DNA of 64,000 nt from Gammaproteobacteria bacterium (GCA_023266115.1 JAHFRU010000005.1:62001-126000), one strand, 5' to 3'. Shown: positions 38,093 through 48,411, numbered from the stretch's first letter. The notes: generated by a model not told the origin, from the letters alone. Numbers and translations: made by a program.

Positions 38093-40249
38093 ATGGATGT
38101 TTCCGCTATTCTTGATCCCCTCAACGATGCGCAGCGCGAGGCAGTGGCCGCGCCGGCCGATAGCATGCTGGTGCTCGCCGGCGCCGGCAGCGGCAAGACG
38201 CGCGTGCTGGTGCATCGAATCGCCTGGCTGATCCAGACCGAAGGCCTGTCGCCTTACGGCATACTGGCGGTGACATTCACCAACAAGGCGGCGGCGGAAA
38301 TGCGCGCGCGCATCGAGCAGCTGCTTGGCGCGCCACTCGGCGGCATGTGGGTCGGCACCTTTCACGGCATGGCCCACCGCCTGCTGCGCGCGCACTGGCG
38401 CGAGGCGCGTCTGCCGCAGACCTTCCAGATACTCGATTCCGAGGACCAGTATCGCGTCATCCGGCGCGTGTTGAAGGCGCTGTCGCTTGATGAGGGCCAG
38501 TGGGCACCGAAAAAGATCCAGGGGTACATCAACGGGCGGAAGGACGAGGGGCTGCGCGCGGCGCACATCGATGACCAGAACGATCCCCATCTGCAGCAGA
38601 TGGCGCGCATCTACCGCGCCTATCAGGAATCCTGCGAGCGCTCCGGTCTGGTCGACTTCGCCGAGTTATTGCTGCGCGTGCATGAACTGTGGCGCGAGTG
38701 CCCGGACGTGCTCCAGTCCTACCAGCAGCGTTTCCACCACATCCTCGTCGACGAGTTTCAGGACACCAACACGCTGCAGTACGCCTGGCTGCGTCGCCTC
38801 GCCGGCGATAGCGGCAGGATGTTTGTCGTTGGCGACGACGACCAGTCGATCTACGGCTGGCGTGGCGCGCGTATCGAGAACATACACCGCTTCAACAAGG
38901 ATTATGCCGGCGCGCGCGTCGTGCGTCTCGAACAGAATTATCGCTCGACCGCGACGATACTGCAGGCGGCCAACGCGTTGATCGCCCATAACACCGGCCG
39001 GCTGGGCAAGAAGCTGTGGACCAGTGGCGAAGAGGGCGAGCCGCTGTCGCTCTATCGTGCCTATAACGAGATGGATGAGGCGCGCTATGTGGTGGACCGC
39101 ATTGAGGATTGGGTCGGCCGCGGCAACCGGCGCAGCGACGTGGCGATACTGTATCGATCCAATGCGCAGTCGCGCGTCTTCGAAGAGGCGCTGCTCGCCA
39201 AGCGGATGCCATACCGTGTCTATGGCGGTCTGCGATTCTTCGAGCGCGCCGAGATCAAGAATGCGCTGGCGTATCTGCGCCTGATTGCCAACCGTGACGA
39301 CGACGCCTCGTTCGAACGTATCGTCAACACGCCGACGCGCGGTATCGGTGAGCGCAGCCTGCAATCGGTGCGCGATCACGCGCGCGCGCAGCAGCTGTCG
39401 TTGTGGCGAGCGACACTGGCGCTGTGCGACGGCGGTGCACTGGCGAGCCGCGTGACGAGTGCGCTGCGGATATTCATCGATCTGATCGATACCATGACGC
39501 ATGACACCGGCGGTTTCGAGCTCGCCGAACGGGTCGATCACGTGATCCGCCGCAGCGGCCTGCTCGACGATTACCGGAACGAGTGCAGTGAAAAATCGCA
39601 GGCGCGTGTCGAGAATCTGGAAGAGCTTGTGACCGCCGCGCGGCAATTTACCTTTGACGCCGAAATCGGCATGCAGCCGCTGGACGCGTTCCTCGCCCAC
39701 GCCGCGCTGGAGGCGGGCGACACCGAGGCCGAGTCCTGGGAAGACTGTGTGCAGTTGATGACACTGCACACCGCCAAGGGCCTGGAGTTTCCGGTGGTGT
39801 TTCTGTGCGGGGTGGAGGAAGGCCTGTTTCCGCATCAGATGTCGGTCAACGAACCCGGCCGTCTCGAGGAAGAACGCCGCCTGTGTTATGTCGGTATGAC
39901 GCGCGCGATGCGGCATCTCTACATCAGTCACGCCGAGAGTCGGCGTATCCATGGCCAGGATACCTATCCGTCGCCGTCGCGTTTTCTCGGCGAGATTCCC
40001 GCCGAACTGATGCAGGAGGTGCGCGCGCGGCCGCAGATCACACGGCCGGTATATGTGACACGCAAGAAGCCCGTTGACGACGCACCCACCGGGTTGCGTC
40101 TCGGTCAGCGGGTTCAGCATACGAAGTTCGGCGAGGGTGTCATCCTCAATTATGAAGGGCAAGGCAGTCACGCGCGTGTGCAGGTAAATTTCCAGGTGGC
40201 CGGCGCGAAGTGGCTGGTGGTGGCCTATGCGAATCTGCAGACAATATAG
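38093..40249 (+). CDS. uvrD: DNA helicase II UvrD
   Basis: UvrD is a superfamily 1A 3'-5' helicase for nucleotide excision and mismatch repair, 718 residues. Motifs are LNDAQREAV, Walker A AGAGSGKT, AVTFTNKAAAEM, DEFQDTN, GDDDQSIYGWRGA, LEQNYRST, and LMTLHTAKGLEF. The C-terminal tudor-like segment KFGEGVILNYEG, which binds RNA polymerase in UvrD, is present and distinguishes it from Rep. No LexA box was seen in the 252-base gap upstream, where I find no gene. Confidence 0.94.
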   Translation: MDVSAILDPLNDAQREAVAAPADSMLVLAGAGSGKTRVLVHRIAWLIQTEGLSPYGILAVTFTNKAAAEMRARIEQLLGAPLGGMWVGTFHGMAHRLLRAHWREARLPQTFQILDSEDQYRVIRRVLKALSLDEGQWAPKKIQGYINGRKDEGLRAAHIDDQNDPHLQQMARIYRAYQESCERSGLVDFAELLLRVHELWRECPDVLQSYQQRFHHILVDEFQDTNTLQYAWLRRLAGDSGRMFVVGDDDQSIYGWRGARIENIHRFNKDYAGARVVRLEQNYRSTATILQAANALIAHNTGRLGKKLWTSGEEGEPLSLYRAYNEMDEARYVVDRIEDWVGRGNRRSDVAILYRSNAQSRVFEEALLAKRMPYRVYGGLRFFERAEIKNALAYLRLIANRDDDASFERIVNTPTRGIGERSLQSVRDHARAQQLSLWRATLALCDGGALASRVTSALRIFIDLIDTMTHDTGGFELAERVDHVIRRSGLLDDYRNECSEKSQARVENLEELVTAARQFTFDAEIGMQPLDAFLAHAALEAGDTEAESWEDCVQLMTLHTAKGLEFPVVFLCGVEEGLFPHQMSVNEPGRLEEERRLCYVGMTRAMRHLYISHAESRRIHGQDTYPSPSRFLGEIPAELMQEVRARPQITRPVYVTRKKPVDDAPTGLRLGQRVQHTKFGEGVILNYEGQGSHARVQVNFQVAGAKWLVVAYANLQTI

Positions 40250-40284
40250 TTGACAGGCACATCGACAGGGACGGGGGCCGTATC

Positions 40285-41397
40285 ATGCAGCGGAACAAAA
40301 TGAAACGGCGGCAGTTCGTCAAGACGCTGGGCGCGGGCACGCTGCTGGGTGGCAGCGCATTCTCAGGTGCCGGCGCCGCTGCCGAACAACGATTCAACTG
40401 GAAACTGGTTACCACCTGGCCGCCGAATTTCCCGGTGTTCCAGGACGGTGTCGAGCGTTTCGCCAAAGATGTCCGGCGCATGAGCGACGGCCGGCTGAAC
40501 ATCCAGGTATTCGCCGGCGGTGAACTCGTGCCGCCGCTGCAGTCGTTCGAGGCGGTGTCGCAAGGCACCGTCGAGATGGGGCACGGTGCCGCCTATTACT
40601 GGGCCGGCAAGGTACCCGCCGCACAGTTTTTTACCGCAGTGCCGTTTGGCCTGAATGCGCAGGGCATGAACGCGTGGCTATACAGTGGCGGCGGGCTCAA
40701 GCTGTGGCGCGAGGTTTATGAACCGTTCGGTCTGACGCCGTTCCCGATGGGCAACACCGGCGTACAGATGGGCGGCTGGTTTCGCAAACCGATCAAATCG
40801 CTCGCCGACCTGAAGGGTCTGAAGATGCGCATACCCGGCCTCGGCGGCAAGGTCATGGCCAAGGCCGGCGTGAATCCGGTGTTGCTCGCCGGCGGCGAGA
40901 TTTTTACCGCGCTGGATCGTGGCACGATCGACGCGACCGAGTGGGTCGGGCCCTATCATGATCTGCGCCTCGGGCTGTATCGCGCGGCGAAACATTACTA
41001 CTATCCCGGTTGGCACGAACCGGGCCCGGTGCTTGAATTGATTATTAACAGCAAGGCATGGGAAGGTCTGCCCCGCGAACTGCAACTGACGATCGAGACC
41101 GCGACCGCCGCAAGCAATCTGTGGATGCTCTCGGAATTCGAGGCGCGCAACCTCGAGGCCTTACGAACGTTGCAAGAGAAGTACCATGTTGAGGTTCTGG
41201 AATTTCCGTCGGATGTCCTGGCCGCGTTGCGCGAGTTCGCCGACGTCGTTCTCGACGAACAGGCCGCCAAGGACGAGGTGTTCAGGCGAGTGCGTGACGC
41301 CTATCGTGCGTTTCAGGCCGACAATGCCGCGTGGAATGCGGTTTCCGAAACCGCTTATGCAAGATCACTGCGCAAGATAAAAGTAGGAATGCTGTAG
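40285..41397 (+). CDS. dctP: TRAP transporter substrate-binding protein (DctP family), Tat-exported
   Basis: This is a 370-residue periplasmic binding protein. The N-terminus has a twin-arginine signal (MKRRQFVKTLGAG, then a hydrophobic stretch to GAGAAAE). The mature part shows LVTTWPPNFPVFQDGVERFA, the IQVFAGGELVPPLQ segment and LKMRIPGLGGKVMAKAG with the conserved arginine that binds substrate carboxylates, plus DATEWVGPYHD. This subgroup is the mannonate/alpha-keto-acid-like type. No permease genes are adjacent; the only DctQM pair in the window is 32 kb away. ATG 40285 starts the Tat signal. Confidence 0.93.
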   Translation: MQRNKMKRRQFVKTLGAGTLLGGSAFSGAGAAAEQRFNWKLVTTWPPNFPVFQDGVERFAKDVRRMSDGRLNIQVFAGGELVPPLQSFEAVSQGTVEMGHGAAYYWAGKVPAAQFFTAVPFGLNAQGMNAWLYSGGGLKLWREVYEPFGLTPFPMGNTGVQMGGWFRKPIKSLADLKGLKMRIPGLGGKVMAKAGVNPVLLAGGEIFTALDRGTIDATEWVGPYHDLRLGLYRAAKHYYYPGWHEPGPVLELIINSKAWEGLPRELQLTIETATAASNLWMLSEFEARNLEALRTLQEKYHVEVLEFPSDVLAALREFADVVLDEQAAKDEVFRRVRDAYRAFQADNAAWNAVSETAYARSLRKIKVGML

Positions 41398-41799
41398 TCC
41401 GCCGACCGTTACGGCGGCTGTAGCGTGGGGTACGACCACGATGGATTTTGCGCCGGGTCCCAATAGTGTCAACGTGTTGGAGCTGTTGGCCGGGTCAAAC
41501 GCGGTCTTGTCGGCGAACGCCTTGTCGCGCACGTTGTTCATGAAATCGAGTGACATCTCGTTCGCCACGTTGCAAAGCCGCTCGATTTTGGGTTTGTTGT
41601 CGGCTCGACTACCCGCAGCATTGCCGCAGTTGATGTTACTGGAGCCGTTGATACTGCAGCGTGCTTCCATGTCTCCAGCGACGTTGTTGATGTCGTCGGG
41701 CGCGCAATCGAGCACGAACGATCCGGTGCGGCGGGGAAAGAGAACAGTGTGCCCGCCACTCTCAACGGCTGAACAATTTTCTTCGAAAACGTCAGCCCG
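41365..41799 (-). pseudogene. Decayed paralogue of the secreted protein at 42011-42952
   Basis: The minus-strand frame is open after a TAA at 41800 but has no start codon or signal peptide. It encodes LCNVANEMSLDFMNN, then VRDKAFADKTAFDP and LTLLGPGA, which match YNMPNEMLLVFMND, MRNKSLTDRTAIDP and LELKGPDA in the neighbour. It lacks the first half of the intact protein, diverges after LGPGA and overlaps the dctP end by 33 bases. It looks like the 3' part of a duplicated gene. Nothing else was seen between 41800 and 42010. Confidence 0.6.
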
Positions 41800-42010
41800 T
41801 TAAATCGCCGGTTTGCGGCGCCCGCCGGGCGTTGCCAAATACTTCATGTCCTGTAAGGTATGGTGGCTTGCGTTCCCGGTCTGTTAAACAGGCCGTAAAA
41901 GGAGCGATACAAACAGCGTATGAGCAAGCGGTGATGGAGAAGTGTACTGCGTCCGGAAAGCCGCCGCGAATACCCCGACTATCTGACGAGGGTGCGTGGC
42001 AGTGGCCACA

Positions 42011-42952
42011 TTACGGCTGGTTTTCGGGGTAGGACCAGGCAGGGTTCTGGGTCGGATCGAAAAAGGCTTCCCAGTTGATCTGATGTGTGATCGGGTCAAA
42101 GCCGAATGTCGGGGCGGCCGCGGGGCCGTCGGCATAGTATGTCCATGTGCCGTTGGCTCCGTTATTGAAGGAGCCCGGCGTAAATGTGTAGGCGCCGGCG
42201 GTTACGCGCACTTTCTGGCCGTTGACGTGTATATCGAAATCACCATCGCCGCCGAGCGGACCGGTCGGCGCCTCGTTGCCCGGCGCGTCGGGTCCTTTGA
42301 GTTCCAGCATATTGGTATTACGGCTGGGATCGATCGCGGTCCGGTCGGTCAGCGATTTGTTACGCATGTCGTTCATGAAGACCAGCAGCATCTCGTTCGG
42401 CATGTTGTACCGCTGGTCGATCAGCGGCTTCATCGTGAACGCGTCTTTGATAAATTGCTGACAAACCGCCGCCGCCGCAATACACGAGCCACTGCTATCC
42501 ATGTCGCCGATCACCTGACGCACCAGGGTTAACGTGACGTTCGCGGTACCGCTACCAGAGACACTGGGGTCACTGTTGAGCGGGTCACGGTTCGCAATGA
42601 GTTCGCCCGCACTGGCTGTTCCCAGTCCGCCCTGCCAGTTACGCGGTCCGAGCCCGATAAAGGTTTCCTGGACGAATTCTTCTCCGGGCAGGCCGATGAT
42701 CGAGTGGTAGAACTTTCCTGAGTCGGTGTCGAGTACTTCATTGAAAAACGGCGTGACGGTATCAGCGTGCCCGCCGGATTGATTGCCGCAATTGATTTGC
42801 TGTCCCGGGCGATTGCAGTTGGATTCCAGCACGCCGCCGCGGAATTCGACAGGATTGACAGGCTGAAAGTTGAGTTCAAACGTGGCCGCGCCGACCGATG
42901 ACACCGACGTGATCAACAGCAATGAAACAACATGCCTGCCAAATGGCAACAT
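42011..42952 (-). CDS. Secreted protein of unknown function
   Basis: The protein has 313 residues with a signal peptide (LPFGRHVVSLLLITSVSSVG, cleavage before ATFELNF). Cysteines come in pairs (SNC...INCGN; SGSCIAAAAVCQQ), suggesting disulfides. A later segment (DGDFDIHVNGQKVRVTAGAY) looks like a beta domain and the C-terminus is aromatic and acidic. No domain was recognised and there is no PEP-CTERM or lipobox. ATG 42952 was chosen because it follows GAGGGG at good spacing; an in-frame GTG lies 18 bases further out. A decayed copy lies downstream. Confidence 0.65.
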   Translation of the reverse strand: MLPFGRHVVSLLLITSVSSVGAATFELNFQPVNPVEFRGGVLESNCNRPGQQINCGNQSGGHADTVTPFFNEVLDTDSGKFYHSIIGLPGEEFVQETFIGLGPRNWQGGLGTASAGELIANRDPLNSDPSVSGSGTANVTLTLVRQVIGDMDSSGSCIAAAAVCQQFIKDAFTMKPLIDQRYNMPNEMLLVFMNDMRNKSLTDRTAIDPSRNTNMLELKGPDAPGNEAPTGPLGGDGDFDIHVNGQKVRVTAGAYTFTPGSFNNGANGTWTYYADGPAAAPTFGFDPITHQINWEAFFDPTQNPAWSYPENQP

Positions 42953-43156
42953 TGATGTTTGTCCCCTCACGGTGATGGTGTAACATTACCCCGGCAGGAA
43001 GTCAACAATTCATTGAAAGCAAACAACTATTCGTTCTTTTGTGGAGTTCTGTCGAGTTTGGCCTGCGCTGCAACTGCCTGCCATCGGCCCGTCATCCCCC
43101 ACAGGCGCCGTCTTGTCCCGGCAGGATCAGTTTTCTCAAGATCACATAACATACGG

Positions 43157-43408
43157 TTAACGATGCCGTTCGCGTGCCTCGTTAACTCGCAGGTTGCGGC
43201 CGCCGAACTCCTTGCCATTGAGTGCATCGATTGCGGCAAAGGCCCCGTGATTCTCCATTTCAACGAAACAGTATCCGCGGGGTTTGCCTGTGTCGGGATC
43301 GGTAATCATTTTCACCGTTCGTACCGCGCCGTGTTTTGTAAATAGTTCGCGAATGTCGTCCTCGGTCGCGCTAAAGGGCAGGTTCCCGACATATACGGAT
43401 TTAAACAT
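43157..43408 (-). CDS. RNA-binding protein with one RRM domain
   Basis: This is an 83-residue single RNA recognition motif with RNP2 VYVGNL and RNP1 RGYCFVEM, ending in a short basic tail (RVNEARERHR). Such proteins in bacteria (Rbp family) are often cold- or stress-induced and bind RNA; the aromatic residues of both RNP motifs are present, so RNA binding is likely. I chose ATG 43408 (FKSVYVGNLPF) over an upstream in-frame start. Confidence 0.93.
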   Translation of the reverse strand: MFKSVYVGNLPFSATEDDIRELFTKHGAVRTVKMITDPDTGKPRGYCFVEMENHGAFAAIDALNGKEFGGRNLRVNEARERHR

Positions 43409-43748
43409 GCTTATCTGTCCACCATGGTTAACCAATAACAACTTCCCACTTGCAGCCTAGCGACAAGTCAGGAGGCCTGTGTGGTTCATCCGCTGAGCCA
43501 GGTCGTGGTTCGATCAGGTATGTATCAGGCTAAACCAGCTTTTTATAACCGTGTGATTGGGCTGTCAAGTCGAAAATGGCGTATTCACTGGTTGTCCGGA
43601 AGTGCGGCGATATAAATTAACCCGGTCGGCACGTTCTGGTATATGGTTATCGCTACCGACGGTCGTTGAAAGCCCCGGATCAATTGCGGTCTGGATGCTT
43701 GGAGATCAGCAGATTGCTTGCCATTCCGGATCAAGCGAAAGGCATGAG
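43409..43748. other. Divergent intergenic region, no gene seen
   Basis: The 340 bases between the RRM gene and the GGDEF gene hold no supported reading frame. It is relatively AT-rich in places (for example around 43530-43560 and 43610-43650) and should contain both promoters, but no clear -35/-10 pair or riboswitch was recognised. Confidence 0.5.
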
Positions 43749-44873
43749 ATGACCAGAGATCCGCTTGCCGAAAACCGGGTGTTGCGCCATCGTCTGGAAG
43801 AGCTGATGACCCAGGCGCGACACAACGAGCGCAAGATGCGTCGCTTTCAGGCGCAGGAACTCAAGCTCATCGGTCTCAATTCGCTTTTCGAGTTGATCGA
43901 GACGATTCTCTATCCGGACCGCAGCGCATTCGATTGGGATCTCGTGACACTGTGGTTGCTGGATACGGAATATGAAATCCGGCGCGCGCTTGAGGAAGAA
44001 GGTGTCGACCTGAAAGCACATCCGTCGTTGATGTTTGCGCGCGATCGTGATGACCTCGACTCACTGTATCCGATATCCCTGTTTCCGACGCTCGGGGCAT
44101 ACAAGGGGAAAATCCACGAGACGCTTTTCCCAAAGTCTCTCGGCACGCCGGGGAGCGTTGCGCTGTTGCCACTGGTACGCCACGGCAAGCTGTTCGGCAG
44201 CCTGAACGTCGGCAGTTTTTATTCGGAGCGATTTGTCCGGGGTTTCCGCACAGATTTTCTCGAGCACCTGGCGGCGGTGGTGTCTATCTGCCTGGAAAAT
44301 GCGGTCAACCTGGAGCGCATCAAGCGTCTCGGCCTGACTGACACGCTTACGGCGATCAATAACCGGCGTTACTTCGATCAGCGTCTGACGGAAGAGGTCG
44401 GTCATTCGATGCGCAATGCACAGCCGCTCTCGTGTCTGTTGCTCGATATTGATCACTTCAAGAACGTCAACGATTCCTACGGCCATCAGACCGGCGATGA
44501 AGTGTTGCGCGAGGTAGCCGCGCTGAGTCGCGCGCAGTTGCGCAGCAGTGATGTTTTGTCACGCTACGGCGGTGAGGAATTTGCGGCGCTACTGGTCCAC
44601 ACGAACACCGAAAAAGCGCTGGAGGTGGCGGAACGTGTCCGTGAAACCATCGAGGGCTATCGCTTTTGTGGGCCGGGCGGCGCCGGTTTCCGTGTCACGT
44701 TGTCGATAGGCACCGCGACATTTGATCCCGGGTCCGACCGGGCGGGACTGGGTATACGCGGCGAGCATTTGCTCGGGTATGCCGACAAGGCGCTCTATGA
44801 AGCCAAGGCGGGCGGCAGGAACTGCGTGATATGCGCCGGCAATATATCGGTCGCGGCGGAGGAATGCATGTAG
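43749..44873 (+). CDS. Diguanylate cyclase with DUF484/GAF-like sensor
   Basis: The 374-residue protein has an N-terminal coiled coil (about 1-45), a DUF484/GAF-like domain (about 45-205; [20 protein letters not shown]) and a C-terminal GGDEF domain. The active site is GGEEF, preceded by the inhibitory I-site RSSD exactly five residues before it, so it should make c-di-GMP and be product-inhibited. [16 protein letters not shown] marks the domain start. ATG 43749 was chosen because the upstream extension has no domain support. No membrane segment: a cytoplasmic sensor. Confidence 0.9.
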   Translation: MTRDPLAENRVLRHRLEELMTQARHNERKMRRFQAQELKLIGLNSLFELIETILYPDRSAFDWDLVTLWLLDTEYEIRRALEEEGVDLKAHPSLMFARDRDDLDSLYPISLFPTLGAYKGKIHETLFPKSLGTPGSVALLPLVRHGKLFGSLNVGSFYSERFVRGFRTDFLEHLAAVVSICLENAVNLERIKRLGLTDTLTAINNRRYFDQRLTEEVGHSMRNAQPLSCLLLDIDHFKNVNDSYGHQTGDEVLREVAALSRAQLRSSDVLSRYGGEEFAALLVHTNTEKALEVAERVRETIEGYRFCGPGGAGFRVTLSIGTATFDPGSDRAGLGIRGEHLLGYADKALYEAKAGGRNCVICAGNISVAAEECM

Positions 44874-44950
44874 CGGCGAAACCGCTGGCTTCGCAATCTG
44901 TGGAACCTTTCCTGCAAAAGAAATGTTACACTTTCGCCGGGGTTAAAATA

Positions 44951-45496
44951 ATGTCGGCAATGCGAGCGACCAATCTGAAATTCAGTAATAAAAACAGCTT
45001 CACCCGCGAAGAACTGTTGGCGTGTGGCCGTGGCGAACTTTTCGGGCCGGGAAACGCGTTGTTGCCGCAACCACCGATGCTGATGTTTGATCGCATCGTC
45101 GATATATCGGTGGACGGTGGCGCCTATGGCAAGGGGCAGGCGGTGGCCGAACTCAGTATTGATCCTGACCTGTGGTTTTTCAAATGCCATTTCCAGGGTG
45201 ATCCGGTGATGCCGGGTTGTCTTGGTGTGGACGCGCTGTGGCAACTGGTCGGGTTCTATCTCGGCTGGCTCGGCAGTCCCGGCCGCGGCCGGGCACTGGG
45301 CACCGGCGAGGTCAAGTTCAGTGGTCAGGTGACGCCGAAAAACCGTTTGGTTACCTATCGAATCGATCTCAAGCGCGTGATTACCCGAAAGGTGTGCATG
45401 GGCATCGCCGACGGTGCCGTGGAAGTCGACGGGCGTGCGATCTACGCCGCCAAGGATCTGCGTGTGGGGCTTTTTACGTCAACCGAAAATTTCTAG
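44951..45496 (+). CDS. fabA: 3-hydroxydecanoyl-ACP dehydratase/isomerase FabA
   Basis: FabA dehydrates 3-hydroxydecanoyl-ACP and isomerises trans-2- to cis-3-decenoyl-ACP, the branch point for unsaturated fatty acids. The 181-residue protein has the catalytic histidine in [15 protein letters not shown] and the aspartate in [14 protein letters not shown]. It is followed after ten bases by fabB, forming the classical pair. A second in-frame ATG at 44960 could also be the start. Confidence 0.97.
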   Translation: MSAMRATNLKFSNKNSFTREELLACGRGELFGPGNALLPQPPMLMFDRIVDISVDGGAYGKGQAVAELSIDPDLWFFKCHFQGDPVMPGCLGVDALWQLVGFYLGWLGSPGRGRALGTGEVKFSGQVTPKNRLVTYRIDLKRVITRKVCMGIADGAVEVDGRAIYAAKDLRVGLFTSTENF

Positions 45497-45506
45497 GGTT
45501 ACATCC

Positions 45507-46724
45507 GTGAGACGTGTCGTCATCACCGGCCTCGGAATCGTATCCAGCATAGGCAATAACAAACAGGAAGTGCTGGCGTCTCTGCAACAGGGGCGCTCCG
45601 GCATCGAGTTTTCCCGGGAGTACGCGGAGCTTGGTTTCCGCTCGCACATCTGCGGGCCGATACGCGTCAATACGGATGAACTGATCGACCGCAAGATCCG
45701 ACGTTTCATGGGCGACGGAGCGGCATTCAATTATCTGGCGATGCAACAGGCGATCGCCGATGCTGGTCTTGATGACGGCGATATTTCGAACCGGCGCACG
45801 GGATTGATCATGGGCTCCGGCGGGCCGTCGACGGAAAACATCGTGCAGGCGGCGGATCTGTTGCGCAGCAAGGGGCTACGCAAGGTGGGTCCGTATATGG
45901 TGCCGCGTACGATGTCGAGCACGACCTCGGCGTGTCTGGCGACGCCTTTCAAAATCAAGGGCGTCAATTACTCGATCAGCTCCGCGTGCGCAACCAGCTC
46001 GCACTGCATAGGCAATGGCAGCGAACTGATCCAGTACGGCAAGCAGGACATTGTATTTACCGGCGGCGGCGAAGAAGTTCACTGGTCGTTATCGGTGATG
46101 TTCGATGCGATGGGCGCGCTGTCGTCCAAATACAATGATGCGCCGACGACGGCGTCGCGCCCGTATGACGCGACCCGCGACGGATTCGTCATTTCCGGCG
46201 GAGGCGGTGTCGTAGTGCTCGAAGAACTCGAACATGCCCGACGGCGTGGAGCCCGGATCTATGCGGAACTGGTTGGCTACGGCGCGACGTCGGACGGTTA
46301 TGACATGGTCCAGCCGTCAGGTGAAGGCGCGGTGCGCTGCATGCAGCAGGCGCTGGAGACCGTCGATACGCCGATTGACTATATCAATGCCCACGGCACG
46401 AGCACGCCGGCGGGCGACATCACCGAGTTGCGCGCCGTCAGCGAGGTATTCGGGGCAGAACGGCCGCCGCTCTCGTCGACAAAATCGCTGACCGGCCACG
46501 CGCTCGGCGCAGCAGGTGTGCATGAAGCCATCTACAGTTTGTTGATGATGGAAAACAGTTTTATCGCGGCGTCCGCCAATATCACTGAACTCGATCCGGC
46601 TGCCGACGGCTATCCGATCGTCACCAAACGACGCGATGGCGCCGCACTGACCACCGTGATGAGCAACAGCTTCGGTTTTGGCGGAACAAACGCTACGCTG
46701 GTGTTCCGCAAAGTGACGCGCTAG
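45507..46724 (+). CDS. fabB: 3-oxoacyl-ACP synthase I FabB
   Basis: FabB is a condensing enzyme that extends cis-3-decenoyl-ACP, completing the unsaturated branch. The 405-residue protein has the Cys-His-His triad in [24 protein letters not shown] and [10 protein letters not shown]. The GTG at 45507 gives [15 protein letters not shown], the normal N-terminus. The stop codon overlaps that of the convergent pentapeptide gene in a shared CTAG. Confidence 0.97.
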   Translation: MRRVVITGLGIVSSIGNNKQEVLASLQQGRSGIEFSREYAELGFRSHICGPIRVNTDELIDRKIRRFMGDGAAFNYLAMQQAIADAGLDDGDISNRRTGLIMGSGGPSTENIVQAADLLRSKGLRKVGPYMVPRTMSSTTSACLATPFKIKGVNYSISSACATSSHCIGNGSELIQYGKQDIVFTGGGEEVHWSLSVMFDAMGALSSKYNDAPTTASRPYDATRDGFVISGGGGVVVLEELEHARRRGARIYAELVGYGATSDGYDMVQPSGEGAVRCMQQALETVDTPIDYINAHGTSTPAGDITELRAVSEVFGAERPPLSSTKSLTGHALGAAGVHEAIYSLLMMENSFIAASANITELDPAADGYPIVTKRRDGAALTTVMSNSFGFGGTNATLVFRKVTR

Positions 46725-47086
46725 TCGCGGGCTTCGCGCTGGGCGCTGTCCAGATTCACACCGCTTAAATCCGCCGCCGCGCCGATATCGGTACCGAAAA
46801 GCCTCGTTCCCAGCACGATTGCATCACGCAGAACCGCGCCGGTGAGCCGCGCTCCCGACAGGTCGGCGAACGCAAGATTTGCCCGGCTCAGATTCGCGCC
46901 GCTTAAATCAGCAAGGCGCAGATCGGCGTTGGCGAGATCGGCCCCGGACAGATCCGCATTGCGCAGGTCAATCTGGATCAGATTTGCCTCCTTCAGATCG
47001 AGGCCCGCCAGACAAGCGCCGGACAAGGTTTCAGCGTCTACTCTCGCCAGTGCCGTGAAACCCTTTCTATCGTAGATCGTGATCAT
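46721..47086 (-). CDS. Pentapeptide-repeat protein
   Basis: The 121-residue protein consists mainly of A(D/N)LXX repeats ([20 protein letters not shown], then [15 protein letters not shown] and more), about 15 in a row, expected to form a right-handed quadrilateral beta helix. The ATG overlaps the stop of the upstream sugar kinase gene (ATGA), so the two are translationally coupled. The role of small pentapeptide proteins is mostly unknown; gyrase protection (Qnr-like) is one option, but the length here is too short for a typical Qnr. Confidence 0.85.
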   Translation of the reverse strand: MITIYDRKGFTALARVDAETLSGACLAGLDLKEANLIQIDLRNADLSGADLANADLRLADLSGANLSRANLAFADLSGARLTGAVLRDAIVLGTRLFGTDIGAAADLSGVNLDSAQREARD

Positions 47087-47958
47087 TGTTTGCGTGACCG
47101 CAGATCGAATCCTGTCTGGCCGCATTTTTTTCCCGCCAGTTGGCAGCCTTGCTCCAGCGCAGTAGCTATATCCAGACCGCGTACGCGTGTATCGATATAT
47201 CCGGCGATGAACGTATCGCCGGCACCGACGGTGTCGACAATCTGAACCGGCGGACAGGCGGGTCTGTGGATCAGTGCGCCGGTCTCGTCGATGCCGTACG
47301 CGCCTTGCACACCCCAGGTACAAACCAGTTCCGTTACCGGCCGCCGCTGGTGCACGGTCGCCAGAAATTCCTCCGGGCCGCCGGCCCCCGCTGCGGTAAC
47401 GTACGGCTTTGAGAAGAACAATGCCGCGGGACCGTCGAACAACGACTCAATGCCGTCGCGGTGTTTCTCGATTTCCACGGATATCGGCGGCGGGTCCGTT
47501 AGTCGTCGCACATGATCGAGCATTTTTCTTGTTTCCGGCACATTGCGTCCCTCAAAATGCAGCCAGTCGAACGCGGACAGGTCGATTTTTGCGAAGTCCA
47601 CGAAACTGAATTCAATCAGGTCACGGTAGTGAACAATCGTGCGCGTACCGTTGCGGCGATTCAGCGTAATATACGAGGTTGGCACCTTGCCGGACGATGC
47701 CAGCCGCACGGCATCCATTTCGATGCCGAAACCCGCCAGGTCATCCCGTATCACCCGGGCCTCAGCTCCATCGGTCAGTACGCCACCCCAGCAACACCGG
47801 TGCCCGAGCTGGCTGAGTACGACCAGCGTGTTGGTGACGTTGCCGCCCCGCGCGATGCGCTGTTCCAGCGCACGCACTTCATCATCTTCCCGCGGATAAT
47901 CCGCGACCGTATTGATGATATCGAGCGCTGCGATACCAATGCCGAGTATACGTGCCAT
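47083..47958 (-). CDS. PfkB-family carbohydrate kinase (ketohexokinase-like)
   Basis: The 291-residue ribokinase-fold enzyme has the N-terminal signature ARILGIGIAALDIINTV, the substrate glycines ARGGNVTNTLVVLSQLG and the C-terminal catalytic motif VDTVGAGDTFIAGY with the conserved aspartate. The arrangement with HFEGRN (about residue 134) and the acidic VEIEKHRDG resembles ketohexokinase-like members, so a ketose or nucleoside-like sugar is possible. Substrate not determined. It is coupled to the pentapeptide gene downstream. Confidence 0.88.
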   Translation of the reverse strand: MARILGIGIAALDIINTVADYPREDDEVRALEQRIARGGNVTNTLVVLSQLGHRCCWGGVLTDGAEARVIRDDLAGFGIEMDAVRLASSGKVPTSYITLNRRNGTRTIVHYRDLIEFSFVDFAKIDLSAFDWLHFEGRNVPETRKMLDHVRRLTDPPPISVEIEKHRDGIESLFDGPAALFFSKPYVTAAGAGGPEEFLATVHQRRPVTELVCTWGVQGAYGIDETGALIHRPACPPVQIVDTVGAGDTFIAGYIDTRVRGLDIATALEQGCQLAGKKCGQTGFDLRSRKQ

Positions 47959-47986
47959 GGCGGGCTGGTTTGAACGCGGCCGGCCG

Positions 47987-48286
47987 TCAGCCCGGTTTCT
48001 TTTTCAGGCAGCACATTGGAACGTAATTCAGGTTGATCAGTTCGATCACCAGCCAGCATGGGAACAGATAAATCAGGTTCCAGTAGTTGCCGGTGAAATG
48101 GGCGATCGTGGGCCACCAGATCACATTCCAGATATGGAAAAAGTACACTACAACCATTAGATAGGGGTTCGCGCACAAGCGCGTGCCGCAACTGGAACAA
48201 TGTGTCGTGAGCCAGAGACCCAGCCGGAATTTGTCACGCAGTAGAACGGTCTCTTTCTGGCAGCGTGGACACGCAAAACCGGGCAT
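47987..48286 (-). CDS. Small zinc-ribbon membrane protein (DUF983-like)
   Basis: The 99-residue protein has an N-terminal zinc ribbon (CPRCQKE ... CSSCGTR) followed by two hydrophobic segments (VVVYFFHIWNVIWWPTIAHF and WNLIYLFPCWLVIELI). A cysteine pair lies near the C-terminus (VPMCCLKKK). The pattern fits DUF983-type or related zinc-ribbon membrane proteins; identification is tentative and function unknown. It lies 28 bases upstream of the sugar kinase on the same strand, so it may belong to that operon. Confidence 0.65.
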   Translation of the reverse strand: MPGFACPRCQKETVLLRDKFRLGLWLTTHCSSCGTRLCANPYLMVVVYFFHIWNVIWWPTIAHFTGNYWNLIYLFPCWLVIELINLNYVPMCCLKKKPG

Positions 48287-48411
48287 GTACCGTTTCTCCG
48301 CGAGTGATTAACCTTTACGGTGGCAGCGTGGCGCAAAGTCCCCCGCTGCTCCCACTGCCGGAATTGGTACAATTATAGCGGCTTTCATTCATAAGGCGAC
48401 AGGCAAAAACG

